64,000 nucleotides of DNA from UBA1433 sp964581565 (GTDB lineage: Bacteria > Bacillota > Clostridia > Eubacteriales > UBA1433). Where the stretch lies: assembly GCA_964581565.1 (NCBI GenBank), contig CAZOOZ010000005.1:91424-155423 (forward strand), in the 5' to 3' direction. The position numbers were made by a program, and so were the translations under genes. The first letter of the stretch is position 1; every line of letters begins with the position of its first letter. Shown piece by piece: positions 43,877 through 52,837 of the stretch. The notes beneath the pieces were generated by a model. The model had not been told where the DNA came from, ran no database searches, and worked only from the letters and a program-made list of their open reading frames with translations.

Positions 43877-45043
43877 ATGAAAATTACAATTGCCGGTATA
43901 GGATATGTCGGATTATCTAACGCAATTTTATTGGCTCAGCATAACGAAGTAATAGCTTTAGATATTATTCAAACAAAAGCGGATATGATCAATAACCAGA
44001 AATCACCTATTATTGATAAAGAAATAGAAGAATATCTAAAAAATAAAAAACTAAATTTAAAGGCTACTACCGATAATTATAAGGCATACCTTGATGCAAA
44101 ATATGTTATCATCTGTACGCCTACAAATTATGATCCGCAAAAAAATTATTTTAATACAAGAACAGTAGAAGCTGTGATTGCAAATGTAGTGGCAATTAAT
44201 CCTGATGCAGTTATAATTATCAAATCAACGGTTCCGGTTGGTTATACTGAAAGAGTAAAAACAATGTTTGAGATAGATAATGTGATCTTTTCTCCAGAAT
44301 TTTTAAGAGAAGGGCAAGCGTTATATGATAATTTATATCCTTCACGTATTATAGTCGGCGAAGATTCAAAACGAGCAAGAGTTTTTGCCAATCTTTTAGC
44401 AGAAGGTGCAATCAAAGAAAATATTCCAATGTTATTTACAGGTTCAACAGAGGCAGAAGCAATTAAATTGTTTGCTAATACATATCTTGCTCTGCGTGTA
44501 GCTTATTTTAATGAATTAGATTCTTATGCTGAAATAAGAGGATTGAATACAAAACAAATTATTGAGGGTGTAGGCTTGGATCCACGCATCGGAGAACATT
44601 ATAATAATCCCTCGTTTGGCTATGGTGGATATTGTTTGCCAAAGGATACAAAACAACTTTTAGCAAACTATATAGATATTCCTCAGAATATTATGTCTGC
44701 AATAGTTGATGCAAATAGAACGAGAAAAGACCATATTGCCGATATGATTTTAAAAAGAAATCCTAAAATTGTGGGAATATATAGACTAACAATGAAAATG
44801 GATTCAGACAATTTTCGCCAATCAGCCATTCAAGGTATAATGAAACGTATTAAAGCGAAAGGTATAGAAGTTGTGGTTTATGAACCAACATTAAAAGAAG
44901 AAACCTTTTATAATTCTAGAGTTATAACAAATTTAGAGCAATTTAAGAATATGAGTGATGTTATTGTAGCAAACAGAGTGACGGATGACATTTTAGATAT
45001 GGCTGATAAGATATATACTCGAGATTTATATGGTAGAGACTAA
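43877..45043 (+). CDS. ugd: UDP-glucose 6-dehydrogenase
   Basis: 388 residues. It oxidises UDP-glucose to UDP-glucuronate with two NAD. The N-terminal Rossmann motif is IAGIGYVGLSNAILL, STVPVGYTE and FSPEFLREGQALYDN follow, and the catalytic Cys is in FGYGGYCLPKDTKQLL. It resembles the short clade found in capsule loci. It ends the first polysaccharide region and is followed by 269 bases with a new promoter. Confidence 0.93.
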   Translation: MKITIAGIGYVGLSNAILLAQHNEVIALDIIQTKADMINNQKSPIIDKEIEEYLKNKKLNLKATTDNYKAYLDAKYVIICTPTNYDPQKNYFNTRTVEAVIANVVAINPDAVIIIKSTVPVGYTERVKTMFEIDNVIFSPEFLREGQALYDNLYPSRIIVGEDSKRARVFANLLAEGAIKENIPMLFTGSTEAEAIKLFANTYLALRVAYFNELDSYAEIRGLNTKQIIEGVGLDPRIGEHYNNPSFGYGGYCLPKDTKQLLANYIDIPQNIMSAIVDANRTRKDHIADMILKRNPKIVGIYRLTMKMDSDNFRQSAIQGIMKRIKAKGIEVVVYEPTLKEETFYNSRVITNLEQFKNMSDVIVANRVTDDILDMADKIYTRDLYGRD

Positions 45044-45156
45044 ATTAAATATATGATTACAAATACTTATTCGTAATATTGTCGTTATAACTTGTTGACT
45101 ATTATAAATAAATATAAGCTTAAAAATTACAATGAATGGAGCTATTGTCAATTCTC

Positions 45157-45186
45157 TTGACTGCTATATAGTAACTACTGTAAAAT
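45157..45186 (+). promoter_or_regulatory. Promoter of the wzz-kinase-phosphatase genes
   Basis: TTGACT (45157-45162), 18 bases, TAAAAT (45181-45186), implying a leader of about 120 nt before the chain-length gene. A second TTGACT at 45094 lacks a partner -10. Confidence 0.5.
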
Positions 45187-45312
45187 ATAACAAGTAATTT
45201 AAATGGAATAACATATTAATATTATAGTGCGTATCATTATTTATAAAGGTACAAATTTTAATAAAAATAATATTGTTTCAATAAAGAAATTTTTATAAAT
45301 AAAGAGGTAAAA

Positions 45313-46035
45313 ATGCTTGAGCAATTGGAATTTGAAGAAACAACCATTGAAATCAAAGAATTATTATTATATTTAAAAAAGTATCTTTGGATCATTATTT
45401 TAACAGGCATCTTGGCAGGTACGATAGGCTTTTTTGTAACTAAATTGTTTGTGACTCCAATTTATGAAGCCAGTTCTACAATGATCGTAAACACCAGAAT
45501 AGATCAAAATGTAGCGGTTACAAATGACCAAATCACCTCGGCTGAGAATCTTGTAGATACATATGCAATTATTATTCAAAGCGGAACAGTTTTAAATCCT
45601 GTTATAAATGCATTGAATTTAAATGAAAGTCTTACGGCTCTTCAAGACCAAGTATCGGTATCTGCGGTAAACGGCACACAAGTCATGCGTATTGCGGTAA
45701 AGGATCGCGAGCCACAGCGTGCTCTGAATATCGTCTCCCAAATAGTGCTCACTGCTCCCGACATTATTATTGACACAGTGGAAGCAGGGTCCGTAAAAAC
45801 AATTGATAAGCCTACGGTTTCATCATCACCGGTATCTCCTAATAAAAAAATAAATGCTTTGCTAATGGCGATGTTAGGGATTATTGTTTCGGCAGGGTTT
45901 TTTATATTAAAATTTATGCTGGATAATACTTTCAAGTCAGAACTTGATATTAAAAAACATTTAGATCTACCGGTCTTAGGTATTATTCCAAGTATTGAAA
46001 GTTGCGGATCGAAGCCAGGGAGAACAAGCAAATGA
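45313..46035 (+). CDS. Wzz-type chain-length determinant/kinase activator (YveK/CapA-like)
   Basis: 240 residues, polysaccharide co-polymerase. Two transmembrane helices (about residues 28-50 and 180-202) flank an extracytoplasmic domain with EASSTMIVNTRIDQN. The proline-rich turn SSPVSPNKK before helix 2 is diagnostic. In Bacillota it activates the separately encoded tyrosine kinase, whose start codon overlaps its stop codon (ATGA). It sets chain length for one or both polysaccharides here. Confidence 0.9.
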   Translation: MLEQLEFEETTIEIKELLLYLKKYLWIIILTGILAGTIGFFVTKLFVTPIYEASSTMIVNTRIDQNVAVTNDQITSAENLVDTYAIIIQSGTVLNPVINALNLNESLTALQDQVSVSAVNGTQVMRIAVKDREPQRALNIVSQIVLTAPDIIIDTVEAGSVKTIDKPTVSSSPVSPNKKINALLMAMLGIIVSAGFFILKFMLDNTFKSELDIKKHLDLPVLGIIPSIESCGSKPGRTSK

Positions 46036-46811
46036 GAATTATTACAAAGCCAGAACATTTAAGAAAAAATCAACATCAAAGTATGGAGAAACTTGAAATC
46101 ATATCTTCTGATTCTCCTTTTGTATACTTGGAAGCGTATAAATCTTTGCGTACAAATTTGAATTTTATGTCTCTTAACAATGAATATAAAAAAATTGTAG
46201 TTACAAGTGCAATACCGGGAGAAGGGAAAACAAGTGTAGCCATTAATCTTGCGATCTCTCTTGCGGAAAATGCAAGCAGAGTATTGTTATTAGATTGTGA
46301 TTTGCGCAAACCAATGATTCAGCGGTATTTAGAGATTAATCGTGTCATAACAAAAGGGATATCTTCCGTCTTAGGGGGGACTTCCAAATTACAGGAATCT
46401 GCTTATCATATGAAAAATTTAAATATAGACGTTATGCTATCGGGAACTATTCCACCAAATCCGGTAGAATTACTTGGATCATGCAGGATGGCGGAGTTAT
46501 TAAAATATTTAGATGAAAATTATGATTATGTAATTTGTGATACCCCTCCGGCAATTGTAACAGACGCGGCAGTTCTAAGCCAGTATTGTGATGGCACCCT
46601 ACTGGTGATTAAACAAAAGTACTCCACTTTTGAGCAAGTAAAAACAGCCAAAAGAAATCTGGAAGCGGCAGGGACAAATATCATCGGAGCTATACTTAAT
46701 CAATATAATGCTGAGATGGATGCAAAAAAATCGAGCGGTTACTATTATTACAATAACTATGGATATGGATATGGGTATGGATGCAACAATCAAAAACAAA
46801 CAAATGATTGA
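46032..46811 (+). CDS. BY-type tyrosine kinase of polysaccharide assembly (CpsD/YwqD-like)
   Basis: 259 residues, cytoplasmic. Walker A is SAIPGEGKTSVAIN, Walker A' is VLLLDCDLRKP, and Walker B is YVICDTPPAI. The C-terminus is a tyrosine cluster with repeated YG units, the autophosphorylation tail. ATG 46032 overlaps the wzz stop; a longer frame from 46002 lies in wzz. It works with Wzz and is reversed by the phosphatase that follows. Confidence 0.92.
   Translation: MRIITKPEHLRKNQHQSMEKLEIISSDSPFVYLEAYKSLRTNLNFMSLNNEYKKIVVTSAIPGEGKTSVAINLAISLAENASRVLLLDCDLRKPMIQRYLEINRVITKGISSVLGGTSKLQESAYHMKNLNIDVMLSGTIPPNPVELLGSCRMAELLKYLDENYDYVICDTPPAIVTDAAVLSQYCDGTLLVIKQKYSTFEQVKTAKRNLEAAGTNIIGAILNQYNAEMDAKKSSGYYYYNNYGYGYGYGCNNQKQTND
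46758..46781 (+). repeat. Four tandem TATGGA-type hexamers in the kinase tail
   Basis: TATGGA, TATGGA, TATGGG, TATGGA in direct tandem, each encoding one Tyr-Gly of the phosphorylation tail. Gain or loss of a unit would keep frame and change the number of phosphorylatable tyrosines. Confidence 0.8.
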
Positions 46812-47535
46812 TTTGCATACGCATATTTTACCGGGAATTGATGATGGAGCGAAGTCATTAGCTGAATCAATCATTTTATTAAAAGATGAACAAAATCAAG
46901 GAATATCTACTGTTGTCTTAACACCTCATTATAATAGTGAGGTGTTAGGTTTGGATTCTTTTTTAAATCAAAGAAATGTTGCGTATTCAGCTTTGACTGA
47001 AGCGGTAAAAAAAGAAAAATTATCAATGCGTCTGCTGTTGGGGGCAGAAGTATATTTTGATCCTCTCATTACAACTATCGATTTAAGTTCGCTGGTTATA
47101 GAAAATACAAATTATATCTTATTAGAACTCCCCACAACTTATTTCCCGGCTAATATCAAGAAAGTTTTTTATAATATCAGACTCAAAGGGTTTATTCCGA
47201 TTCTGGCACATGTTGAACGTTATGCATATTTTCGAAATCATCCTGAAATATTAAAAGATTTAGCAGACACGGGAGTTATCTGTCAAATAAATGCAGATAA
47301 GCTGTTTCAACGGAAAGATCATAAATTTATACGCTCATGTTTTAAACATAATATAGTACATATTTTAGCGTCGGATACGCATTCAATAGATAAGCGACCT
47401 CCTCTCTTAGCGTGTGCTTATGAAAAAGTAGAAAAAATGACAGATAAAGTAACAAGAAAATATTTGGAAGATAATGCGGCAAAAATTATTCAAAATCAGC
47501 CGTTATTAATTCCATCCGGTAATGCATATATTTGA
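46804..47535 (+). CDS. PHP-type protein tyrosine phosphatase (CpsB/YwqE-like)
   Basis: 243 residues. A metal-dependent phosphatase that dephosphorylates the tyrosine kinase. Metal ligands are in MIDLHTHILPGIDDGAKS, LTPHYNSEV, LGAEVYFD, ILAHVERY and ASDTHS. ATG 46804 overlaps the kinase stop and gives the standard N-terminus MIDLHTH, but lacks a clear ribosome site, so translation is probably coupled. It is followed by 261 bases without a gene. Confidence 0.92.
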   Translation: MIDLHTHILPGIDDGAKSLAESIILLKDEQNQGISTVVLTPHYNSEVLGLDSFLNQRNVAYSALTEAVKKEKLSMRLLLGAEVYFDPLITTIDLSSLVIENTNYILLELPTTYFPANIKKVFYNIRLKGFIPILAHVERYAYFRNHPEILKDLADTGVICQINADKLFQRKDHKFIRSCFKHNIVHILASDTHSIDKRPPLLACAYEKVEKMTDKVTRKYLEDNAAKIIQNQPLLIPSGNAYI

Positions 47536-47796
47536 GAGTACTATTCAGCTGCTTATTTGTAAAATTAAAAAACAGAAACATCTGATAATCGTCATAAGTC
47601 TTATTTTTTGATTTAGTACTTGATCTGATTTATATAAGTGAGATATTTTTCTTCCATCTTTTATAATTTAGTAATATAATAAGATAAATTTACTAAAACT
47701 AAAATTGATTATTGCTTTAATGTTAATAAAATTACTTATGCGGATAAAATATACCGCTCACTACCTAAGGTTAATAAAAAGGATATATATTAAAAT

Positions 47797-49239
47797 ATGA
47801 AAAAAATTGAAAAGAAAGATTTGCAGCGATTATTTGATTCATTGAGTAAACTGATATTAATATTCGTTACAGTCATCTCTTTTATAATCATATTACGCGA
47901 ATATTACGGATTACTTAATTTAAAAGGTAATATCGTACTTGTTTTCCTGTATCTATTTATATTTGGACTGCTTTCGGGGACATATAAATGTTTTGATATA
48001 GGCATTCTAAGAATCAGAGAACTTGTACTTTCATATATAATAACTATTATTCTAACTAATTTTTTTGCGTACTTAATTATGTCGCTGATTTCAAGAGAAT
48101 TAATCAATATTATTCCGATACTTTTTCTTATGGCTTTACAGAGCATTTTAAGTGCAATGTTTTATTGGAATGCAAGTAAAGTATTCTATTCGCTTCATCC
48201 GGCGAGAGACGCAGTTGTTATATGCCGGAATACACAGCATGATTTGGATTTCATCAGTAAATTTAATCATTATAAAATGCGGCGTTATAATATTTTGCTG
48301 GTATGTTTTGAATCGGAAGAATATAATAAACTGATTGATTATATAGATGGATATTCTACAGTCATTTTAGGTGATATTAATAATGATTTAAGGAAAAGAA
48401 TTCTTTCATACTGTTTTGAAAAAAATAAACGTCTGATTTTAATGCCTTCAATTCAAGATATTCTTATGCATAATGCACATGTAACGCAAGTAATCGACAC
48501 GCCTGCTTTTGTATTTAAAAATGAGGGGCCTTCGATCGAACAAATGATCATAAAACGAGGTATAGATATTGTATTCTCTCTTCTTGGAATTCTTATATTG
48601 TCTCCAATATTACTACTATTTGCTATCGTAATAAAATTATATGATCACGGACCAATTTTCTTTAGACAAGAAAGATATACAATTAATATGAAAAAATTTG
48701 TAATCTTAAAATTCAGAAGCATGATCATCGATGCGGAAAAAAACGGGCCACAACTTACGACTGATATGGATGAACGCATTACTCCTGTTGGAAAATTCAT
48801 TAGAAAGACGCATATTGATGAACTTCCGCAATTATTTAATATTCTAATAGGTGATATGTCTCTTGTAGGGCCGCGTGCAGAGCGTGTCGAAAATGTGGAA
48901 ATATATAGTAGCATGATGCCCGAATTTTGTTATAGAATGAAAGTAAAAGCGGGACTTACGGGGTATGCACAAATTTATGGAAAATATAATACGGTTTTTA
49001 CAGATAAATTGAAAATGGATTTATATTATATTGAAAACTTTTCTTTATTTTTGGATTTTCAATTATTGCTTGCTACCATTAAAGTTATTTTTGTTAAAGA
49101 GAACACGGAAGGTTTTGAGAATATGTACTTGTTGGAAAATGACATAAACAAAGATATGAATACGAAATTAAAAAATTTAGATGCCAATTTAGATAAAAAT
49201 GATATTCAATTAGGAAAGCAAAACAATAAAATTAAATAA
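47797..49239 (+). CDS. Long polyisoprenyl-phosphate sugar-1-phosphate transferase (WbaP/CpsE type)
   Basis: 480 residues. Four to five N-terminal membrane segments (about 17-125), a cytoplasmic Rossmann-like middle, then the catalytic transferase domain: RGIDIVFSLLGILILSPILLL, LKFRSMIIDAEKNGPQ, KTHIDELPQLFNILIGDMSLVGPRAERVE, and GLTGYAQIYGKYNT. It starts a repeat unit on undecaprenyl phosphate with glucose-, galactose- or a related sugar-1-phosphate. It is the second initiating enzyme in the window. The 45-residue C-terminal tail is Asn/Lys/Asp-rich low complexity. Confidence 0.9.
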   Translation: MKKIEKKDLQRLFDSLSKLILIFVTVISFIIILREYYGLLNLKGNIVLVFLYLFIFGLLSGTYKCFDIGILRIRELVLSYIITIILTNFFAYLIMSLISRELINIIPILFLMALQSILSAMFYWNASKVFYSLHPARDAVVICRNTQHDLDFISKFNHYKMRRYNILLVCFESEEYNKLIDYIDGYSTVILGDINNDLRKRILSYCFEKNKRLILMPSIQDILMHNAHVTQVIDTPAFVFKNEGPSIEQMIIKRGIDIVFSLLGILILSPILLLFAIVIKLYDHGPIFFRQERYTINMKKFVILKFRSMIIDAEKNGPQLTTDMDERITPVGKFIRKTHIDELPQLFNILIGDMSLVGPRAERVENVEIYSSMMPEFCYRMKVKAGLTGYAQIYGKYNTVFTDKLKMDLYYIENFSLFLDFQLLLATIKVIFVKENTEGFENMYLLENDINKDMNTKLKNLDANLDKNDIQLGKQNNKIK

Positions 49240-49252
49240 TAGGATACTCGCT

Positions 49253-49292
49253 AAACTTGCTTAGTTTTAACAATTGACAGGCAAGTTTTTTT
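49253..49292 (+). terminator. Terminator after the long sugar transferase
   Basis: An 8-bp stem AAACTTGC/GCAAGTTT (49253-49260 with 49281-49288), a 20-base loop and a run of seven T. It overlaps the promoter of the next transcription unit. Confidence 0.65.
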
Positions 49293-49302
49293 GGTTTATT
49301 AT
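49274..49302 (+). promoter_or_regulatory. Promoter of the glycerophosphotransferase genes, inside the terminator
   Basis: TTGACA (49274-49279), exactly 17 bases, TATTAT (49297-49302). The -35 is in the terminator loop and the spacer contains the 3' arm and T run. The start is about 60 bases before the gene at 49369. Confidence 0.6.
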
Positions 49303-49368
49303 TAAATGCGTTAAAATGTTACATTTTAGTTACGATTGAAAACTATAAAATAAAAATTAGAGGACAGC

Positions 49369-50508
49369 ATGGCTATATTTATTATCATATATAAAATAAA
49401 TTTAAAGCTAATTTATTTTATGATGAAACTGTTTCCTATACATAAGAACAAAATTGTTTTGTTGAGCAGGCAGTCTAATAAGCCGTCTCTTGATTTTTTA
49501 TTGCTTGAAAAAACATTGTATAATAAACATCCGCATATAGAAATAGTTGTTTTAACAAAAAAATTAGACCAATCATTTGCAGGCAGTATTGCATATTATT
49601 TTCATACATTGAGGCAGCTTTATCATATTGCCACGGCAAAGGTATGTGTATTGGATTCATATATTATCCCCATTAGTGTCTTAAGACATAAAAAAGAGTT
49701 GAAAGTAATACAACTTTGGCATGCAATGGGAGCGATTAAAAAATTTGGATATCAAACACTCGATCGGCAATATGGAAGAGAAAGGAAACTCTCTTTACTT
49801 ATGAATATGCATCAAAACTATGATGTTGTTATTTCGGGGTGTGAAAAAATGATTCCTTTTTTCAGCGAAGCATTTAATACGCCTAAAGAAAAATTCCGTA
49901 GTTACGGGCTGCCAAAAATCGATTATATTATTCAAAATGAAGAGAAAATTAAAAAAAATTTATATGATGATTATCCATATTTAAAAGATAAGAAAGTTAT
50001 ATTATATGTTCCGACGTTTCGAGTGAATAGGGACAATAATTCATGTAAGCTTTACGAGTATATCGATTATAGTAAATACATTTTTATAATGAAAAAACAT
50101 CCGAACGAAAGTAATTTTATTACGGATGACAGAATAACTTATTTTCGAAATGTCTCATCACTTGAATTATTGACTGTAGCAGACATTATCATTACAGATT
50201 ACTCTGCTATTTCTATAGAAGCTGCGGCTTTAAATAAGAAAATATATTTTTATGTTTATGACTATAAGGATTATGTTGCAAATAATGGGCTGAATATAGA
50301 TTTATATAGTGAATTTCCCGGATGTGTCTACGAAAATCCGAGAGATTTAGTAGATGCAATAGAACGAAATCAGTATGATATATCTTTAGTAAATAATTTT
50401 AAAAATAAATACGTGGCAAACGACGGATATAGTGTAGAAAAAATTTCTGAATTAATATTAAATTTTGCCATAGGGCATCGGCAAGAAGGACATTATGAAC
50501 AGATTTAA
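49369..50508 (+). CDS. CDP-glycerol glycerophosphotransferase family protein
   Basis: 379 residues, TagB/TagF-like GT-B enzyme transferring a polyol-phosphate from a CDP-activated donor. Motifs are IQLWHAMGAIKKFG, the YGLPKIDYI turn, ILYVPTFRVN, MKKHPNES, and ITDYSAISIEAAALNKKIYFYVYDYKDY (donor-binding His/Asp/Ser). An N-terminal hydrophobic stretch (residues 2-20) may tether it to the membrane. AGAGGA precedes the ATG. It overlaps the next gene by 14 bases. Confidence 0.88.
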   Translation: MAIFIIIYKINLKLIYFMMKLFPIHKNKIVLLSRQSNKPSLDFLLLEKTLYNKHPHIEIVVLTKKLDQSFAGSIAYYFHTLRQLYHIATAKVCVLDSYIIPISVLRHKKELKVIQLWHAMGAIKKFGYQTLDRQYGRERKLSLLMNMHQNYDVVISGCEKMIPFFSEAFNTPKEKFRSYGLPKIDYIIQNEEKIKKNLYDDYPYLKDKKVILYVPTFRVNRDNNSCKLYEYIDYSKYIFIMKKHPNESNFITDDRITYFRNVSSLELLTVADIIITDYSAISIEAAALNKKIYFYVYDYKDYVANNGLNIDLYSEFPGCVYENPRDLVDAIERNQYDISLVNNFKNKYVANDGYSVEKISELILNFAIGHRQEGHYEQI

Positions 50509-51751
50509 AAACAAAATAAAGAATATATTAATCGAATATGCCAAAAAAAATATATTTTTCAGAAAGCTATTACGCAAAGCTCGGTATATTTTCGGAAGTT
50601 TATATTATTTTATATATTATTTGTTTAATAAAACAGATGAATATTTAGTCATTTTTGAAGCGTATTTAGGCAGATCATATGCTTGTAGTCCAAAAGCTTT
50701 GTATAAAGCAATGCTGGCAGATGAAAAATACAAAACATTTCATTTTATATGGGCATTTAATGAGCCGCATACAAAAGAATCTTTATTAAAAAATCCGAAT
50801 ACGTCAATTGTACAATATGGTTCCAAAGAATATTATCGAACATATGCTAAAGCGAAATATTGGATTAGCAATTCAAGAATTCCTGAATTTATAAAGAAAA
50901 GAAATGATCAAGTTTATATTCAAACATGGCATGGCACTCCGTTTAAAAAAATAGGGTTTGATGTTGAATATGCGGATACGAATGCAATGTGCGGACTAAG
51001 TGAGCTAAGAAAGAAAAATTTAATTGAAGCGAAGCGATATTCGTATATGCTTTCTCCCTCTAAGTTTTGTACACAAAAGTTTATATCATCTTTTAATTTA
51101 AAAGCTTTAGGCAAGGAAGATATTATAATAGAAAAAGGATACCCACGTAACGATTTTTTATTTCGTTATTCACAAGAAGATTGTAAAAGAGTCAAAGATA
51201 TTCTTGGAATTAAAAGTGACAAGAAAATAGCCCTTTATGCACCGACATGGAGAGATGATCACCATATTACAGGAGTCGGATATGTATATGATTTAGGAAT
51301 AAATTTTAAAAAGTTGCAGGAAGAATTGCATGAAGACTATATCATTTTATTTAGGTCACATTACTTTATAGCGAATAAATTTGATTTTTCGGAATATAAT
51401 GGGTTTATTATTGATACTTCTGAATATGAGGATGTGAATGAACTCTATATTATTAGTGATATATTAATTACTGATTATTCAAGCGTCTTTTTTGATTATG
51501 CGAACTTAAAAAGACCGATCATATTTTATATGTATGATCTGGATAAATATCAGAATCATTTAAGGGATTTTTATATTGACCTTAAAGATTTACCGGGAAA
51601 TATTATTATAACGCAGGAAAAGCTCATTGAAGAAGCACGCGCAGTATTGAACACAAATTTCTACAATGAAAAATATATTGCTTTTAATAATAAATATAAT
51701 TATTTGGATGGGAGAACAACTAGCAATAAAGTTTTAGATGAGTTTATATAA
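50495..51751 (+). CDS. CDP-glycerol glycerophosphotransferase family protein
   Basis: 418 residues, second member of the family in tandem: IQTWHGTPFKKIGFD, KGYPRNDFLF, ALYAPTWRDD, LFRSHYFIANKFD, and LITDYSSVFFDYANLKRPIIFYMYDLDKYQNHLRDFY. The basic, aromatic N-terminus (about residues 1-45) is likely membrane-associated. Adjacent paralogues often act as primer and polymerase enzymes of a poly(glycerol phosphate) chain; which is which cannot be told. Confidence 0.9.
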   Translation: MNRFKNKIKNILIEYAKKNIFFRKLLRKARYIFGSLYYFIYYLFNKTDEYLVIFEAYLGRSYACSPKALYKAMLADEKYKTFHFIWAFNEPHTKESLLKNPNTSIVQYGSKEYYRTYAKAKYWISNSRIPEFIKKRNDQVYIQTWHGTPFKKIGFDVEYADTNAMCGLSELRKKNLIEAKRYSYMLSPSKFCTQKFISSFNLKALGKEDIIIEKGYPRNDFLFRYSQEDCKRVKDILGIKSDKKIALYAPTWRDDHHITGVGYVYDLGINFKKLQEELHEDYIILFRSHYFIANKFDFSEYNGFIIDTSEYEDVNELYIISDILITDYSSVFFDYANLKRPIIFYMYDLDKYQNHLRDFYIDLKDLPGNIIITQEKLIEEARAVLNTNFYNEKYIAFNNKYNYLDGRTTSNKVLDEFI

Positions 51752-51901
51752 TAGCTAAATCGATGTCGTCAAAAAAAAGAATTAAATATTGAATACGAAT
51801 GACTATTTTATAGTATCTTTGTTAATATTTATAACAAATATAAATAACAAAATAAAATAAAAAATATAGACGATGCGTAATAATTACAGTTGCGAAATAA
51901 A

Positions 51902-51930
51902 TTGACATATTTTTCGATTTTAACTATACT
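51902..51930 (+). promoter_or_regulatory. Promoter of the nonulosonic-acid genes
   Basis: A perfect TTGACA (51902-51907), 17 bases, TATACT (51925-51930), with the start about 30 bases before the neuB-like gene and a strong AAGGAGGG ribosome site. Confidence 0.7.
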
Positions 51931-51967
51931 ATTACAAAGGATCAGGTATATTAAGGAGGGATTTAAT

Positions 51968-52837
51968 ATGCAATACGCCAAACCAAAAATAATAGCAGAA
52001 ATAGGATGTAATCATAAAGGAGATGTAGATTTAGCCAAAGAATTTATTACAATAGCAAAGATATATTGTAAAGTTGATATTGTTAAATTTCAAAAACGTA
52101 ATGTGGCGGTCTGGGCGGAGAGATATCCGCAGTTGTATAATGCACCGCATCCTAATCAAACAAATGCATATGGTGAAACCTATCGTGAGCACCGTGAGTA
52201 TTTAGAATTTGATTTAAATCAAAATCGAGAGATCAAAGAATTTTGTGAAACGCTGGGTGTTGTGTATAGCACTTCCGTTTGGGATTTGATATCAGCTCAA
52301 GAAATTGCTTCTTTAAATCCAAAATTAATAAAAATACCCTCTGCGTGCAATACAAACATAGAAATGCTTACGTGGCTTTGTGATTATTACAATGGTGAAA
52401 TACATATTTCAACCGGCATGACCAAAAATACGGAAATTGAAGATATCATTGAATTGTTTATTAAAAAAAGAAGAAATAAAGATTTGGTTCTCTATAATTG
52501 CACATCAGGATACCCAGTACCTTACAAAGATGTATGTCTACTGGAAATATCTAAATTAAAGGATAAGTATGGGGATATTGTTAAAGAAATAGGATTTTCG
52601 GGACATCATTTAGGAATTGGACTCGATATAGCTGCCTATACATTAGGCGCATCAGTAATTGAGCGTCATTTTACACTTGATAGGACATGGAAAGGCACTG
52701 ATCATTCCGCATCATTAGAGCCTGAAGATATGAAAACACTTGTTGATAATTTGCAGTCTGTATATGAAGCATTGAATTTTAAAGATGAAGAAATATTACC
52801 AATAGAAGAAGTACAGAGGAAAAAACTAAAGTGGTAG
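51968..52837 (+). CDS. NeuB-like nonulosonic acid synthase without SAF domain
   Basis: 289 residues. A TIM-barrel enzyme condensing phosphoenolpyruvate with an aldose (or its 6-phosphate) to a nine-carbon acid. It shows IIAEIGCNHKGDVDLAKE, VKFQKRNV, the STGMTKNTEIEDI block, LYNCTSGYPVPYKDV, GFSGHHLGIGLDIAAYTLGASVIERHFTLDRTWKGTDHSASLEP. The C-terminal antifreeze-like SAF domain that caps bacterial NeuB is missing; the protein ends right after the barrel. ATG 51968 is set by AAGGAGGG. It overlaps the next gene by 7 bases. Confidence 0.87.
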   Translation: MQYAKPKIIAEIGCNHKGDVDLAKEFITIAKIYCKVDIVKFQKRNVAVWAERYPQLYNAPHPNQTNAYGETYREHREYLEFDLNQNREIKEFCETLGVVYSTSVWDLISAQEIASLNPKLIKIPSACNTNIEMLTWLCDYYNGEIHISTGMTKNTEIEDIIELFIKKRRNKDLVLYNCTSGYPVPYKDVCLLEISKLKDKYGDIVKEIGFSGHHLGIGLDIAAYTLGASVIERHFTLDRTWKGTDHSASLEPEDMKTLVDNLQSVYEALNFKDEEILPIEEVQRKKLKW

